A stretch of DNA of 41,112 bases, taken from Gammaproteobacteria bacterium. Its GTDB lineage: Bacteria; Pseudomonadota; Gammaproteobacteria; Steroidobacterales; GCA-2729495. Below the pieces are notes generated by a model. That model was not told where the DNA came from. It saw only the letters and a program-made list of their open reading frames with translations, and searched no databases. Where the stretch lies: the NCBI GenBank assembly GCA_028285245.1, contig JANQPY010000046.1, positions 1 to 41,112 on the forward strand. Direction: 5' to 3'. The position numbers were made by a program, and so were the translations under genes. Shown here piece after piece: positions 28,095-35,735 of this stretch (position 1 is its first letter; every line of letters begins with the position of its first letter).

Positions 28095-28808
28095 CTAGCC
28101 ACCAAGCTCCTGCTTTAGCTCCGCGAGCTTGAGGTGACGAACATCGCGACCATGTACGAGATAGATCACATATTCGGCAATATTTTTAGCGTGATCACCG
28201 ATGCGCTCGAGCGCCCGGGCCGTCCAGCTGACATTCATAAACCGGCGGATGGTGCGAGCGTCTTCCATCATTAGGCTGATGCACTGCCGGGTGATCATGT
28301 CGTACGCCTCATCAACCAGCTTGTCTTCCTCGACTACCTGCAGCGCATCGTCCGAATCAAGCCGCGAGAACGTATCCAGCGCATCATGCACCATTGACTG
28401 CACGTGCTCGCCGAGTGATCGCAGCTCGCTGTAATGATCGGCGGGCTGCTGCTCTGCAGCGAGCTTCGACGCCAACAAGCCTATTTTTTCGGCCTCATCG
28501 CCAATTCTCTCCAGGTCCGTGATCGTCTTGATTATCGCGACGATAAGCCGCAGATCACCCGCAGCCGGGGCGCGTGTGGCCAGAACTCGGCTGCATTCTT
28601 CGTCAATGGCGACTTCCAGCGCATTGACCTTGTAATCATCACGCGCAACGTTGAGCCCCATTTCGCTGTCGCCCGACGTAATCGCCTCAATGGCGGTATC
28701 CAACTGACTTTCCACCAGGCCACCCATGCGCAACACCTCGGTGCGCAGGTGCTCAAGTTCCTCGTTGAACCGACGCGAAGTGTGCTGACTGAACTTTTCT
28801 GATTCCAC
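28095..28808 (-). CDS. phoU: Phosphate signalling protein PhoU
   Basis: Cytoplasmic helical protein that links the Pst transporter to PhoR, holding the kinase in check when phosphate is plentiful. The 237-residue product has the two metal-binding motifs of the tandem three-helix bundles (DLERIGDEAEKIG and ALERIGDHAKNIAEY). The GTG start at 28808 has GGGGAG 8 bp upstream and gives the usual N-terminus (HTSRRFNEELEHLR). It lies between phoR and pstS instead of after pstB as in E. coli, so it is expressed with phoBR. Confidence 0.96.
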   Translation of the reverse strand: MESEKFSQHTSRRFNEELEHLRTEVLRMGGLVESQLDTAIEAITSGDSEMGLNVARDDYKVNALEVAIDEECSRVLATRAPAAGDLRLIVAIIKTITDLERIGDEAEKIGLLASKLAAEQQPADHYSELRSLGEHVQSMVHDALDTFSRLDSDDALQVVEEDKLVDEAYDMITRQCISLMMEDARTIRRFMNVSWTARALERIGDHAKNIAEYVIYLVHGRDVRHLKLAELKQELGG

Positions 28809-28827
28809 CTGTATCGCTCCCCAAATG

Positions 28828-30141
28828 CTAACCGGCCAGCTGCACAACATTCGCACCCGCGGCGATGCGATCCGGAGGGAATTGGCAGACGAATTCGCTA
28901 CCCTCGCCGACTTCGCTGGTCACCTCCAGCTCTGCGTTGTGCCGCCGCAGGGCGTGCTTGACGATGGCCAGCCCCAGACCCGTGCCACTTTCCTGGCGGG
29001 CCCGCGCAGCATCGGTGCGGTAAAACCTCTCCGTCAATCGAGGCAAATCATCAGCGTTAATGCCGATACCCTCATCCCGCACCGTCAGCCATCCGCCGTT
29101 TTCGTTAGTCCTCCACGACACCTCTACCACGCTGTCGTCAGGCGAGTAGCGCACCGCGTTGCTGATCAAGTTGGTGACAATCGACTGAAGCTCCGTTGCC
29201 TCACCGAGAATCTCGGCATTACTTTCAATCTGCGTTTCGAAACGCCGGGCGCGCTGCACCGTCGCCAGAACCTCCCGCTGCGCGGTGGCTACGATCTGCT
29301 CTACGCTGACCGCGCGGGCCCGGGAGCAGCTTTCCGACGACTCCAGTTTAGCCAGCTGGAGCAGATCCTGGACCAGCCGACCCATACGCTCGGCCTGGGC
29401 TCGCATGTCGGTCAGCGGGCCATGCCATGTTGCGGGCATCTGGTCATCCTCTGTCATTGCGTCCAGATAACCGGAAATAACCGTCAGCGGAGACCGCAGC
29501 TCATGGCTCGCGTTAGCGGCGAAATCGCGGCGCGTTCTGGCTAGGCGGACCGATTGACTGATGTCCCTGACCAGGAGCAGTCGCTGACCCATGCCATACG
29601 GAATCACCCGGCAGGAAAGCCATGTGTCATTGTTTCCCGGCGCCGGAATCTCAACGCTGCTCTTTTGCGACCCATCCTTCAGGTATTGAACAAACTCGGG
29701 GTGGCGAATGAGGTTGTCAATGCGTGTTCCTCTATCGCGTTTCTTCTTCAGACCCAGCAGTCGGCGGGCTGCTTTGTTGCCACGGATGATCTCCAGGTCT
29801 TCGTTCAGCACGACGCCGCCATCCGGAAAGGCTTTGGTCGACGCGCGAACCTCCTTCACCAGGCCCACCCATGCGCGACGGCTTTCTTTGGCCCGCACCT
29901 GCAGCGCGCGGATTCTCGCGAGTACCTGTGACCAGGGGCCATCACCGGATGGCAATGGGCCCGCCTCATCGGTGCGCAGCCACTGTTCAAGCAGGAACAG
30001 ATGGTAGATATGCCAGGCCAGCAGTATGGCGAGCGCTGCAACGAAACCGTAAAACGCCTGATCGTACAAAGCGGCCACGGCCACGCAGGCCACAATAAGC
30101 GCGCCGTGCTGGAGCAGAGTCTTCAGCCAAACGGGATGCAT
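28828..30141 (-). CDS. phoR: Phosphate regulon sensor histidine kinase PhoR
   Basis: Inner-membrane sensor kinase partnering PhoB. The 437-residue protein has two N-terminal membrane segments (about residues 12-50) with almost no periplasmic loop, a PAS region (about 100-195), the HisKA box FAANASHELRSPLTVISG with H213, and a C-terminal ATPase domain (NLISNAVRYSP, DEGIGI, GTGLGLAI). The minimal periplasmic part fits the view that PhoR senses Pst/PhoU, not external phosphate. The ATG lies one base after the phoB stop, so the two are coupled; earlier in-frame starts overlap phoB. Confidence 0.96.
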   Translation of the reverse strand: MHPVWLKTLLQHGALIVACVAVAALYDQAFYGFVAALAILLAWHIYHLFLLEQWLRTDEAGPLPSGDGPWSQVLARIRALQVRAKESRRAWVGLVKEVRASTKAFPDGGVVLNEDLEIIRGNKAARRLLGLKKKRDRGTRIDNLIRHPEFVQYLKDGSQKSSVEIPAPGNNDTWLSCRVIPYGMGQRLLLVRDISQSVRLARTRRDFAANASHELRSPLTVISGYLDAMTEDDQMPATWHGPLTDMRAQAERMGRLVQDLLQLAKLESSESCSRARAVSVEQIVATAQREVLATVQRARRFETQIESNAEILGEATELQSIVTNLISNAVRYSPDDSVVEVSWRTNENGGWLTVRDEGIGINADDLPRLTERFYRTDAARARQESGTGLGLAIVKHALRRHNAELEVTSEVGEGSEFVCQFPPDRIAAGANVVQLAG

Positions 30142-30142
30142 A

Positions 30143-30829
30143 TCAGCGCGTAGAAAACCTGTAGCCAGCACCACGTACCGTCTGAATATAGCTGGCGACG
30201 CCAGGGCCCTCGAGCGCCTTGCGCAGTCTGCGCACATGGACATCAACGGTTCGCTCTTCCACGTAAACGTTTTGCCCCCAAACGAAATCGAGGAGCTGCC
30301 CGCGACTGTAGACGCGTTCCTGATTGGCCATAAGAAACTTCAGCAGACGGTACTCAGTGGGCCCAAGACTGATCTCTGCTTCGCCCACGGTAACGCGATG
30401 GCTAACCGGGTCGAGCTGCAATTCACCCGCCTTGATAGGTTCCTCATCACTGGAGGTTGACCGGCGGAGTAGCGCATTGATTCGCGATAACAGTTCGCGG
30501 GTAGAAAACGGCTTGGTGACGTAGTCGTCTGCGCCACCATCGAGCCCAGTAACCTTGTCGCGCTCTTCCGCCCTCGCGGTCAGCATAATCACGGGCAATT
30601 GGCGGGTGGCATCCTCACGGCGAAGTGCCCGGGTCAACTCGATGCCGCTTAGATCGGGCAGCATCCAATCCACAAGGACAAGATCGGGGCAGGCATCAGC
30701 AATGAGATTGCGCGCGGTTGCGCAGTCACCCGCTTCTGCAACTTCGAAGCCGGCGCGTGACAGGTTGAAGGCGATCATTTGCCGGATCGCCACGTCGTCC
30801 TCAACCACGAGAATATTTCGTGAACTCAT
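30143..30829 (-). CDS. phoB: Phosphate regulon response regulator PhoB
   Basis: OmpR-family regulator of 228 residues. The receiver domain is complete: acidic pair in VVEDDVA, phospho-acceptor D54 (VLVDWMLPD), Thr in MLTAR and Lys in VTKPF. The winged-helix domain ends with RTVDVHVRRLRKALE and IQTVRGAGYRFS, the PhoB recognition-helix region. It is expected to bind the Pho-box-like sites found in front of several genes here. It is 111 bp downstream of a second, atypical PhoB-like gene and has its own box-type promoter. No clear ribosome-binding site precedes the ATG. Confidence 0.97.
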   Translation of the reverse strand: MSSRNILVVEDDVAIRQMIAFNLSRAGFEVAEAGDCATARNLIADACPDLVLVDWMLPDLSGIELTRALRREDATRQLPVIMLTARAEERDKVTGLDGGADDYVTKPFSTRELLSRINALLRRSTSSDEEPIKAGELQLDPVSHRVTVGEAEISLGPTEYRLLKFLMANQERVYSRGQLLDFVWGQNVYVEERTVDVHVRRLRKALEGPGVASYIQTVRGAGYRFSTR

Positions 30830-30858
30830 CAGGCATGTGCGCTCGTAATGACCTCGTC

Positions 30859-30892
30859 ATTACAGCAAACGCGTATTACAGGAAGGTTACGG
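30859..30892 (-). promoter_or_regulatory. candidate autoregulated Pho promoter of phoB
   Basis: Minus strand CCGTAAC-CTTC-CTGTAAT (30875-30892), the best Pho-box match of the window (11 of 14 half-site positions), then exactly 10 bp and TGTAAT (30859-30864), a 5/6 -10. A perfect inverted repeat GTAATGAC-ctc-GTCATTAC (30845-30863) overlaps the -10 and may be incidental or an extra operator. Confidence 0.68.
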
Positions 30893-30940
30893 GCGGCCTG
30901 CTATCAGTGTCAATATCGGGGCGGAAGTGCCGCGCCTGAC

Positions 30941-31636
30941 TCACTCGAATCGATAGCCGAACCCGCGGACGGTCTGAATAGCCGCCTCGCAGCCATGCGG
31001 CTCCAGTGCGGCTCGCAGGCGCCGCACGTGCACATCGACTGTCCGCTCGCCAATGCCCGAGCGGCGATTCCATACCTTGTCGAGCAGTTGCTGTCGGCCA
31101 ATCACGCGTCCGGCGTTCTCCATGAAGTAAGCAATTAGCCGAAACTCGACGGGCGCAAGACTTAGTTCGTGATTGTTGACCGAAACCTTATGCGCTGAGG
31201 GGTCGAGCGTAATTGACCCGACCCGCAGTACGCCGTTCGAGGGAGGCAATGCGGGCCGGCGCAGCGCGGCCTGAGCACGCGCCAAGAGCTCGGTAGATCT
31301 CGGCGGCTTGATGACGAAATCGTCAACCCCTGCCTCTAACGCCCGGGCAATATCACCCGGATCACTCCGCGTGGAAACCATCACTACGCGGGTGTCCGGG
31401 CGCTCGGCACGGCGGATTCGCTCGGTCAATTCCAGGCCGGTGATATCGGGTAACAGCCATTCCGTAACAACGAGTGCGGCATCTGCTCGCTCCAGCTCAC
31501 GTATAGCGTCATCACCGTTCGCGAACGCGACCGTTTCGTAGTTGGCCGCTGAAAACTGCTGATCGAGCCAGTCACGGTCAGCAGCATTGGGGTCAACTAC
31601 AAGCACACGCGGCACGTGCCGGCTCCGGAAAACCAT
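30941..31636 (-). CDS. PhoB-like response regulator lacking the phospho-acceptor Asp
   Basis: A 231-residue OmpR/PhoB-family protein. The DNA-binding half is very close to PhoB (RTVDVHVRRLRAALE, IQTVRGFGYRFE), so it may read the same boxes. The receiver is atypical: the phospho-acceptor position is E59 (codon GAA at 31460-31462; VVTEWLLPDITG where PhoB has VLVDWMLPDLSG), and the acidic pair is replaced by D15-P16-N17. The Ser of MVST and Lys of VIKPP remain. It should therefore not take phosphate normally and may be fixed in one state. No kinase gene is paired with it. It probably arose by duplication of the adjacent phoB. Confidence 0.92.
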   Translation of the reverse strand: MVFRSRHVPRVLVVDPNAADRDWLDQQFSAANYETVAFANGDDAIRELERADAALVVTEWLLPDITGLELTERIRRAERPDTRVVMVSTRSDPGDIARALEAGVDDFVIKPPRSTELLARAQAALRRPALPPSNGVLRVGSITLDPSAHKVSVNNHELSLAPVEFRLIAYFMENAGRVIGRQQLLDKVWNRRSGIGERTVDVHVRRLRAALEPHGCEAAIQTVRGFGYRFE

Positions 31637-31745
31637 TTACGAATCAGCATTTACTCGCAGGGGCATTGCAGGATGTTTACCTAAATGTTTCGTTTACGTT
31701 ACCAACTGCCCAGACCACCCTATCTGACGCAAAAACATCACCCCA

Positions 31746-31779
31746 CTGTCACGAGAGCGTCAAATTCCGACCCTATTTT
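31746..31779 (+). promoter_or_regulatory. candidate Pho-regulated promoter of the first glycosyltransferase
   Basis: CTGTCAC-GAGA-GCGTCAA (31746-31763), first half-site 6/7 to CTGTCAT, then exactly 10 bp and TATTTT (31774-31779). It lies 32-65 bp before the ATG and shares the layout of the pstS, phoB and porin promoters. The AT-rich stretch to its left, next to the divergent regulator gene, shows repeated ATGTTT/GTTTAC words of unknown meaning. Confidence 0.6.
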
Positions 31780-31810
31780 CCGGCGCTTAATCAATGGGAT
31801 ACCAATATCA

Positions 31811-32803
31811 ATGGAAGTAATTCTTTGCGCAGACCCGGCGGCAAACCGGCGCGCCTATGCAGGCATCGCCAGTCGCGAGTTCGCCGCCGCCTGGCGCAGT
31901 CGCGGTCACGCCGTAATCGCGTTTCCACCGCGGCGCCGCGCCGGTCACCCGCGATCGACCACTCAGGCCGAACTGCTGCAGGAAGCGCGGCAGCTGCTGC
32001 TTCGCGCGCCGGAGGCCCGCGTGCACTTAACTACGACCGGCCCGGCGGCCATTGCCATGGCCCAAGCCTGCGCGGAGCTCGGCCGCCGATACACCTCGGC
32101 AAGCGAGATCACTGAATTGAAGACCCACCAACGCGGCCTGTTTGGCGATGCCATCAGGCTTATCCACGCAGGCGCTGCCAGGGTCGTGACACCTGTGTCC
32201 GCAGCCAGCGAGTTACTGGGCGCGTCGGGGATCCATAGCGCAATAACCATTGCTGCGGGCGTAGACACCCAGCTCTTCCAACCACGGGTCTATGGAAAAC
32301 TCGACCTGCCCCGTCCAGTCACCCTCCTACTGGCCGCAGACCTCGCAAGCACGGAGTTGAGGCAGTTCATCGAACGGTCGCTCCCCGGAACGCGCATGGC
32401 CTATGTACCCGAATGGACGGGTGGCCCAATGGATTCTGCTCTGCGCATCGTAGGCTACCTGCCGCCCGCAGAGCTTGCCGAATTGATATCCGCTGCGGAC
32501 GTTTGCGTCGTGCCTGAGCAAGGCATCTCGTCGCTGCTGCTGTGCCTGCAGGCACTGGCTTGCGGCGTCCCCGTTGCATCGCCCGGCAACCGTTATCTTC
32601 AGTCGCTACTTGTAACGGAAGGCATCGGCAGTGCGGACCCTAATCTGAGCAAAGCCGTCGCCGAATCGCTTGCGGGTAATCGCCAGCTTTGCCGGCAGGT
32701 CGCGCAGCGCCACGCCTGGCATATTGCCGCGCAGCAGATTCTGGACCTGCTCTCCCACGGCGCTGAGCACCGGGTCTACGTAGAACGGGAGGTTGCAGCG
32801 TAG
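31811..32803 (+). CDS. Glycosyltransferase, GT4-like, with degenerate catalytic motif
   Basis: A 330-residue GT-B-type protein: N-terminal acceptor half, a second Rossmann half with IVGYLPPAELAELISAADVCVVPE and QALACGVPVASPGNR. The usual E-x7-E nucleotide-sugar motif is not intact: the second Glu is Gln (LQALACG where LEAMACG is typical), and the first is not in register. Activity may be altered or lost. The ATG at 31811 is preferred because translation from further upstream would cover the promoter. A Pho-type promoter suggests a role in phosphate stress, perhaps glycolipid synthesis. The tail overlaps the convergent aquaporin gene by 28 bp. Confidence 0.8.
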   Translation: MEVILCADPAANRRAYAGIASREFAAAWRSRGHAVIAFPPRRRAGHPRSTTQAELLQEARQLLLRAPEARVHLTTTGPAAIAMAQACAELGRRYTSASEITELKTHQRGLFGDAIRLIHAGAARVVTPVSAASELLGASGIHSAITIAAGVDTQLFQPRVYGKLDLPRPVTLLLAADLASTELRQFIERSLPGTRMAYVPEWTGGPMDSALRIVGYLPPAELAELISAADVCVVPEQGISSLLLCLQALACGVPVASPGNRYLQSLLVTEGIGSADPNLSKAVAESLAGNRQLCRQVAQRHAWHIAAQQILDLLSHGAEHRVYVEREVAA

Positions 32804-33510
32804 CCGCAGCAGGCGGAACTGCGCACGCAGCGGCAAACCCACCAGGCCGCCAGCGAACCGGTCAATGGCCCGACCCAATAGATCCATAGCTGGCCCAGCT
32901 GGCCACTCGCGATGGCGGGACCAAGCGATCTAGCCGGGTTCATCGAAGCGCCGGAGAACGGCCCACCGAATACGGCGCATAGGGCGACCGTGCCGCCGAT
33001 GGCGACACCCGCCATCAAGCGAGAGTCGGGCAAACCGGCCACGACGCTGAGGATGACGAATACCAGCATCGCGGTGAGCAGAATCTCAAAAACGACGGCG
33101 ACAGCCCAGCCGTTGGCTGGGAGGGTGACGCCCAATGAGGCTGCATCGGGCAAACTCGCAGCAAGCACCATGCTCGCGGCGATTGCGGCTGCGCACTGGC
33201 TGGCTGCGTAAGCTGTCAATTCACCAGTCGGTAAGCGGCCGGTAATCCAAAAGGCCAGGCTGACAGCGGGATTCAGATGAGCCCCGGAGATATCGCCGAG
33301 CGAATACACCATGGCCATCACGACGAGGCCGAAGGTCAGGGCCACGCCTAAGTGCGTCACGCTGCCGGGATACAGACTCTCTACGGCAATTGCCCCGGTC
33401 CCGGCAAACACGAGTGCAAACGTGCCGAGCGCTTCCGCAGCGCAGCGGCGACCCAAAGGAATACCGTTAGCACTGTCTCTATCGGTGGCTTGGGCGCGAC
33501 TTCGGTTCAA
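32776..33510 (-). CDS. Aquaporin / aquaglyceroporin (MIP family)
   Basis: A 244-residue channel with six hydrophobic segments and both NPA loops: GAHLNPAVS (N80) and GASMNPARSLGP (N191, followed by the filter Arg 194). The second-loop surroundings (GGPFSGASMNPARSLGPAI) resemble the NIP-like bacterial channels that can pass arsenite and other small uncharged solutes, as well as ordinary aquaporins; specificity cannot be settled. The start is TTG, overlapping the CHAD gene stop as TTGA, which implies coupled translation. The C-terminus is Cys-rich (VCRCVRSSACCG). Confidence 0.9.
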   Translation of the reverse strand: MNRSRAQATDRDSANGIPLGRRCAAEALGTFALVFAGTGAIAVESLYPGSVTHLGVALTFGLVVMAMVYSLGDISGAHLNPAVSLAFWITGRLPTGELTAYAASQCAAAIAASMVLAASLPDAASLGVTLPANGWAVAVVFEILLTAMLVFVILSVVAGLPDSRLMAGVAIGGTVALCAVFGGPFSGASMNPARSLGPAIASGQLGQLWIYWVGPLTGSLAAWWVCRCVRSSACCGYAATSRST

Positions 33511-34451
33511 GAGGCGGCTCCCGCGGTGGAACCCCGGCGCTGCTCGCGCTCGCCAGCATGATCACCCGCTGCACCTCGGGCCAGATCCAAGGTCTTAGGT
33601 GATGATGGCTTACCAAATAAACGGCCAGCGATGGTCAGGCTTTGCCGATGCAGCCGGTGCCGCTCGCGAATGACCAAACCACGCAGTCGCGGCAAATGGG
33701 TATCCACTTGCAGGGAATCTGGCTGCGCCGCAATGAGTCCATTCAAAAGGTCCAGATCCTGCGCCAACCCGAGAGTTTCACCGAGTTCACTCAACCAGCG
33801 AATCCGCCGGGCAGCACCTGAACGGAAAGCTGCAAGCAACTCGGTCTGGTAACAGGCGTATTTGACGTGCTTACGCCAGTCGTGGAACAGCTCGGGCTGC
33901 GAGTGCAACCTCAGGTGCTGAAAGTCTTTTTCCGCATGCTGATATGTTCGGCGACCTGACCGCCGCACGTCCTTAAAGGTCAGCGCATCCAGCGACACAA
34001 CCTGCAGACGCCCGGCACCGTCCTTCAGCGAGGCCAGCGCCGACTCGACTCTCGCAGGTAGTTGCGCATGACTGCGTGCCTCCGCATCTGCTTGCTGCTG
34101 CTCGAGGCTGACAAGCAACATTCGCAGCGACTGATGGAGTCGGGGCTCCCAGCAACGCGCGAGCAGAAACTGCGTAACTTCGGTCATTGCTGCCGCGTCG
34201 CGTGCACCGGACAACTCACGAGACAGATCCCGATAGGCCCGATTCTCGACCGCGTACACATAGGGATGGGTCGACTTGAGCAACCGCAGCACTGCCCGCA
34301 CGCGCTTGCAGGTCTGCCGGGTTTTGTGAATGCGGGCGGCCGGCGCACTTTGCCAGTCTGACAGCAGCCGCGTTGCCTTACGGTTCTGCTCTAGCAACAC
34401 ACGGCCCACTTCTGCGCCGGCACGGGCGCGCCTACTAAATCGATATGGCAT
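33507..34451 (-). CDS. CHAD domain protein
   Basis: A 314-residue all-helical protein with the conserved His/Lys/Arg pattern of CHAD domains: RIHKTRQTCKRVRAVLRLL (about residues 41-59) in the first half and ELFHDWRKHVKYACYQTELL in the second. CHAD domains bind polyphosphate in tested cases, so storage or handling of polyphosphate is plausible here. The ATG at 34451 is chosen because the upstream in-frame segment is not helical and lacks similarity. It is the first gene of a two-gene unit with the aquaporin. No CYTH domain is fused to it. Confidence 0.88.
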   Translation of the reverse strand: MPYRFSRRARAGAEVGRVLLEQNRKATRLLSDWQSAPAARIHKTRQTCKRVRAVLRLLKSTHPYVYAVENRAYRDLSRELSGARDAAAMTEVTQFLLARCWEPRLHQSLRMLLVSLEQQQADAEARSHAQLPARVESALASLKDGAGRLQVVSLDALTFKDVRRSGRRTYQHAEKDFQHLRLHSQPELFHDWRKHVKYACYQTELLAAFRSGAARRIRWLSELGETLGLAQDLDLLNGLIAAQPDSLQVDTHLPRLRGLVIRERHRLHRQSLTIAGRLFGKPSSPKTLDLARGAAGDHAGEREQRRGSTAGAAS

Positions 34452-34655
34452 GTCAGTGACGAGGTAAGTGGTAGCGCACCAACGCCTCTTGTCCACTGCC
34501 ATCAGACAGGTTCGGGGCAGGTTCCGGGCGCTTGGGTTCACCTGATAGTATGCTCCGGCGGCGTCAAAGATCTACCACTACCGATATCGAGCCCGTTGAA
34601 CGACTCCTCGGAAAACTTAGCCGACAAGCACCTTTCCGGGCAGCCACGCCAACCC

Positions 34656-35027
34656 ATGCACCAGCGTCGGGGCCTGCGGCGGCTGGTTGCCGCGACTGGG
34701 TTCAGCATGGCCGGCCTAAGTGCGGCCTGGAGCAGCGAGGAGGCCTTCCGACAGGAGGCCGTGCTCGCCGTTTTCCTGTTACCCGGAGCACTTGTGCTGG
34801 GCAGCAATACCGTGGAGCGCCTGCTGCTGGCGGGCAGCGTCCTTCTGGTACTTATAGTGGAGCTACTCAATACAGCAGTCGAATACACGGTGGACCGTAT
34901 CGGCACCGATCATCATGACCTGTCCGGCCGGGCGAAAGACCTGGGGTCAGCCGCAGTTCTGCTAAGCCTGCTGTTGGCTGGACTGACCTGGAGTCTGATC
35001 GGCTGGGAGCGGCTCTTCGGCGGCTAG
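34656..35027 (+). CDS. dgkA: Diacylglycerol kinase
   Basis: Small trimeric inner-membrane kinase making phosphatidate from diacylglycerol. The 123-residue product has three membrane helices and the catalytic signature (AAWSSEEAFRQE, ... VELLNTAVEYTVDRIG, ... HHDLSGRAKDLGSAAVLL). The ATG at 34656 aligns with the E. coli N-terminus; a TTG 20 codons upstream (34596) is an alternative. Its TAG stop sits in the palindrome CTAG (35024-35027), which is also the stop of the convergent PAP2 gene. It would recycle diacylglycerol released by the nearby phosphoesterase. Confidence 0.95.
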   Translation: MHQRRGLRRLVAATGFSMAGLSAAWSSEEAFRQEAVLAVFLLPGALVLGSNTVERLLLAGSVLLVLIVELLNTAVEYTVDRIGTDHHDLSGRAKDLGSAAVLLSLLLAGLTWSLIGWERLFGG

Positions 35028-35602
35028 ATCAGGGCCGCGGCAAGCAACAGACTGGTTTGCGCGAGACCCCAGCCGACAGCGGCGCCGGCCATCACGTCGG
35101 TGGGATAGTGCAATCCCAGGATGACGCGCGACAGGGCTACGCTGACCGCGAATGGCAGCATGATCCAAGCCACTTGAGGAAAATACACCGCGAGCTGCAC
35201 CGTGAAGGCCACTGCGTGCATCGTGTGCCCGGAGGGAAAACTGTGCCTGTCGAGGGGCGGTGTCACAGGCTCCACCCCCATATGCGAGGCGAAAGGACGC
35301 TCCCGGACCAGAGTCGCCTTAAGGACCTTATATAAGAGGACGCCAACCAGCGCCGTCAGCCCCATCGCGAGCGTGGGCAACACCGCCGAAAAACCGTAGA
35401 CCAGCGGAAGGACGGCCAGCATGGCATACCAGGCAATGCCGTCTCCGAGCCGGCTTACTGCCGTGAAATAGAGGCCTACCGGCCGAATCCTCGCAAACTC
35501 GTTGCAGGGAATACACAGCCGACCTTCAAAGGCATCCAGGCGGCTGAAACCGGACTCAAGCCGTCCGGCCGGTACGTGAAGTTTCCACCATGGGCTATTC
35601 AT
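35024..35602 (-). CDS. PAP2-family lipid phosphatase
   Basis: A 192-residue membrane phosphatase with the three PAP2 motifs: K-x6-RP (KATLVRERP), PSGH (SFPSGHTMHA) and SR-x5-H-x3-D (SRVILGLHYPTD). Substrates of the family include phosphatidate and undecaprenyl diphosphate. Beside dgkA and a PlcP-type enzyme, a phosphatidate-to-diacylglycerol reaction fits well, but peptidoglycan lipid recycling cannot be excluded. There is no signal peptide; four or five membrane helices. A Pho-box-like site lies upstream on its strand. Confidence 0.92.
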   Translation of the reverse strand: MNSPWWKLHVPAGRLESGFSRLDAFEGRLCIPCNEFARIRPVGLYFTAVSRLGDGIAWYAMLAVLPLVYGFSAVLPTLAMGLTALVGVLLYKVLKATLVRERPFASHMGVEPVTPPLDRHSFPSGHTMHAVAFTVQLAVYFPQVAWIMLPFAVSVALSRVILGLHYPTDVMAGAAVGWGLAQTSLLLAAALI

Positions 35603-35632
35603 GAGAATGGAGAATCAGTTAGTTAGCTGACA

Positions 35633-35666
35633 ATCTGATTACGGAATTTTGAAACTTCGATGACAG
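35633..35666 (-). promoter_or_regulatory. possible Pho-regulated promoter of the PAP2 gene
   Basis: Minus strand CTGTCAT (35660-35666) is a perfect half-site, followed by CGAA and GTTTCAA (35649-35655, 4/7), 10 bp, and TCAGAT (3/6 to -10). Weaker than the other sites because the second half and the -10 are poor. Confidence 0.4.
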
Positions 35667-35693
35667 CATTGATTTCACGCAACTTAAATCTGA

Positions 35694-35727
35694 TCGTCAC
35701 ACAATCTTCACGCGGTCTCGCGACTAT
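35694..35727 (+). promoter_or_regulatory. candidate Pho-regulated promoter of the glycosyltransferase-plcP-arsC operon
   Basis: TCGTCAC-ACAA-TCTTCAC (35694-35711) is a direct repeat of TCnTCAC with an 11-bp period, followed by exactly 10 bp and GACTAT (35722-35727, 3/6). The -10 ends only 8 bp before the ATG, so the transcript may start at or next to the start codon (leaderless). Confidence 0.5.
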
Positions 35728-35735
35728 CGCGAGCC

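Noticed and set aside
30845-30863. Perfect inverted repeat GTAATGAC-ctc-GTCATTAC as a separate operator
   Set aside because: It overlaps the predicted -10 of the phoB promoter, and the box-10 bp-hexamer layout explains the main signal. An extra operator role is possible but unsupported.
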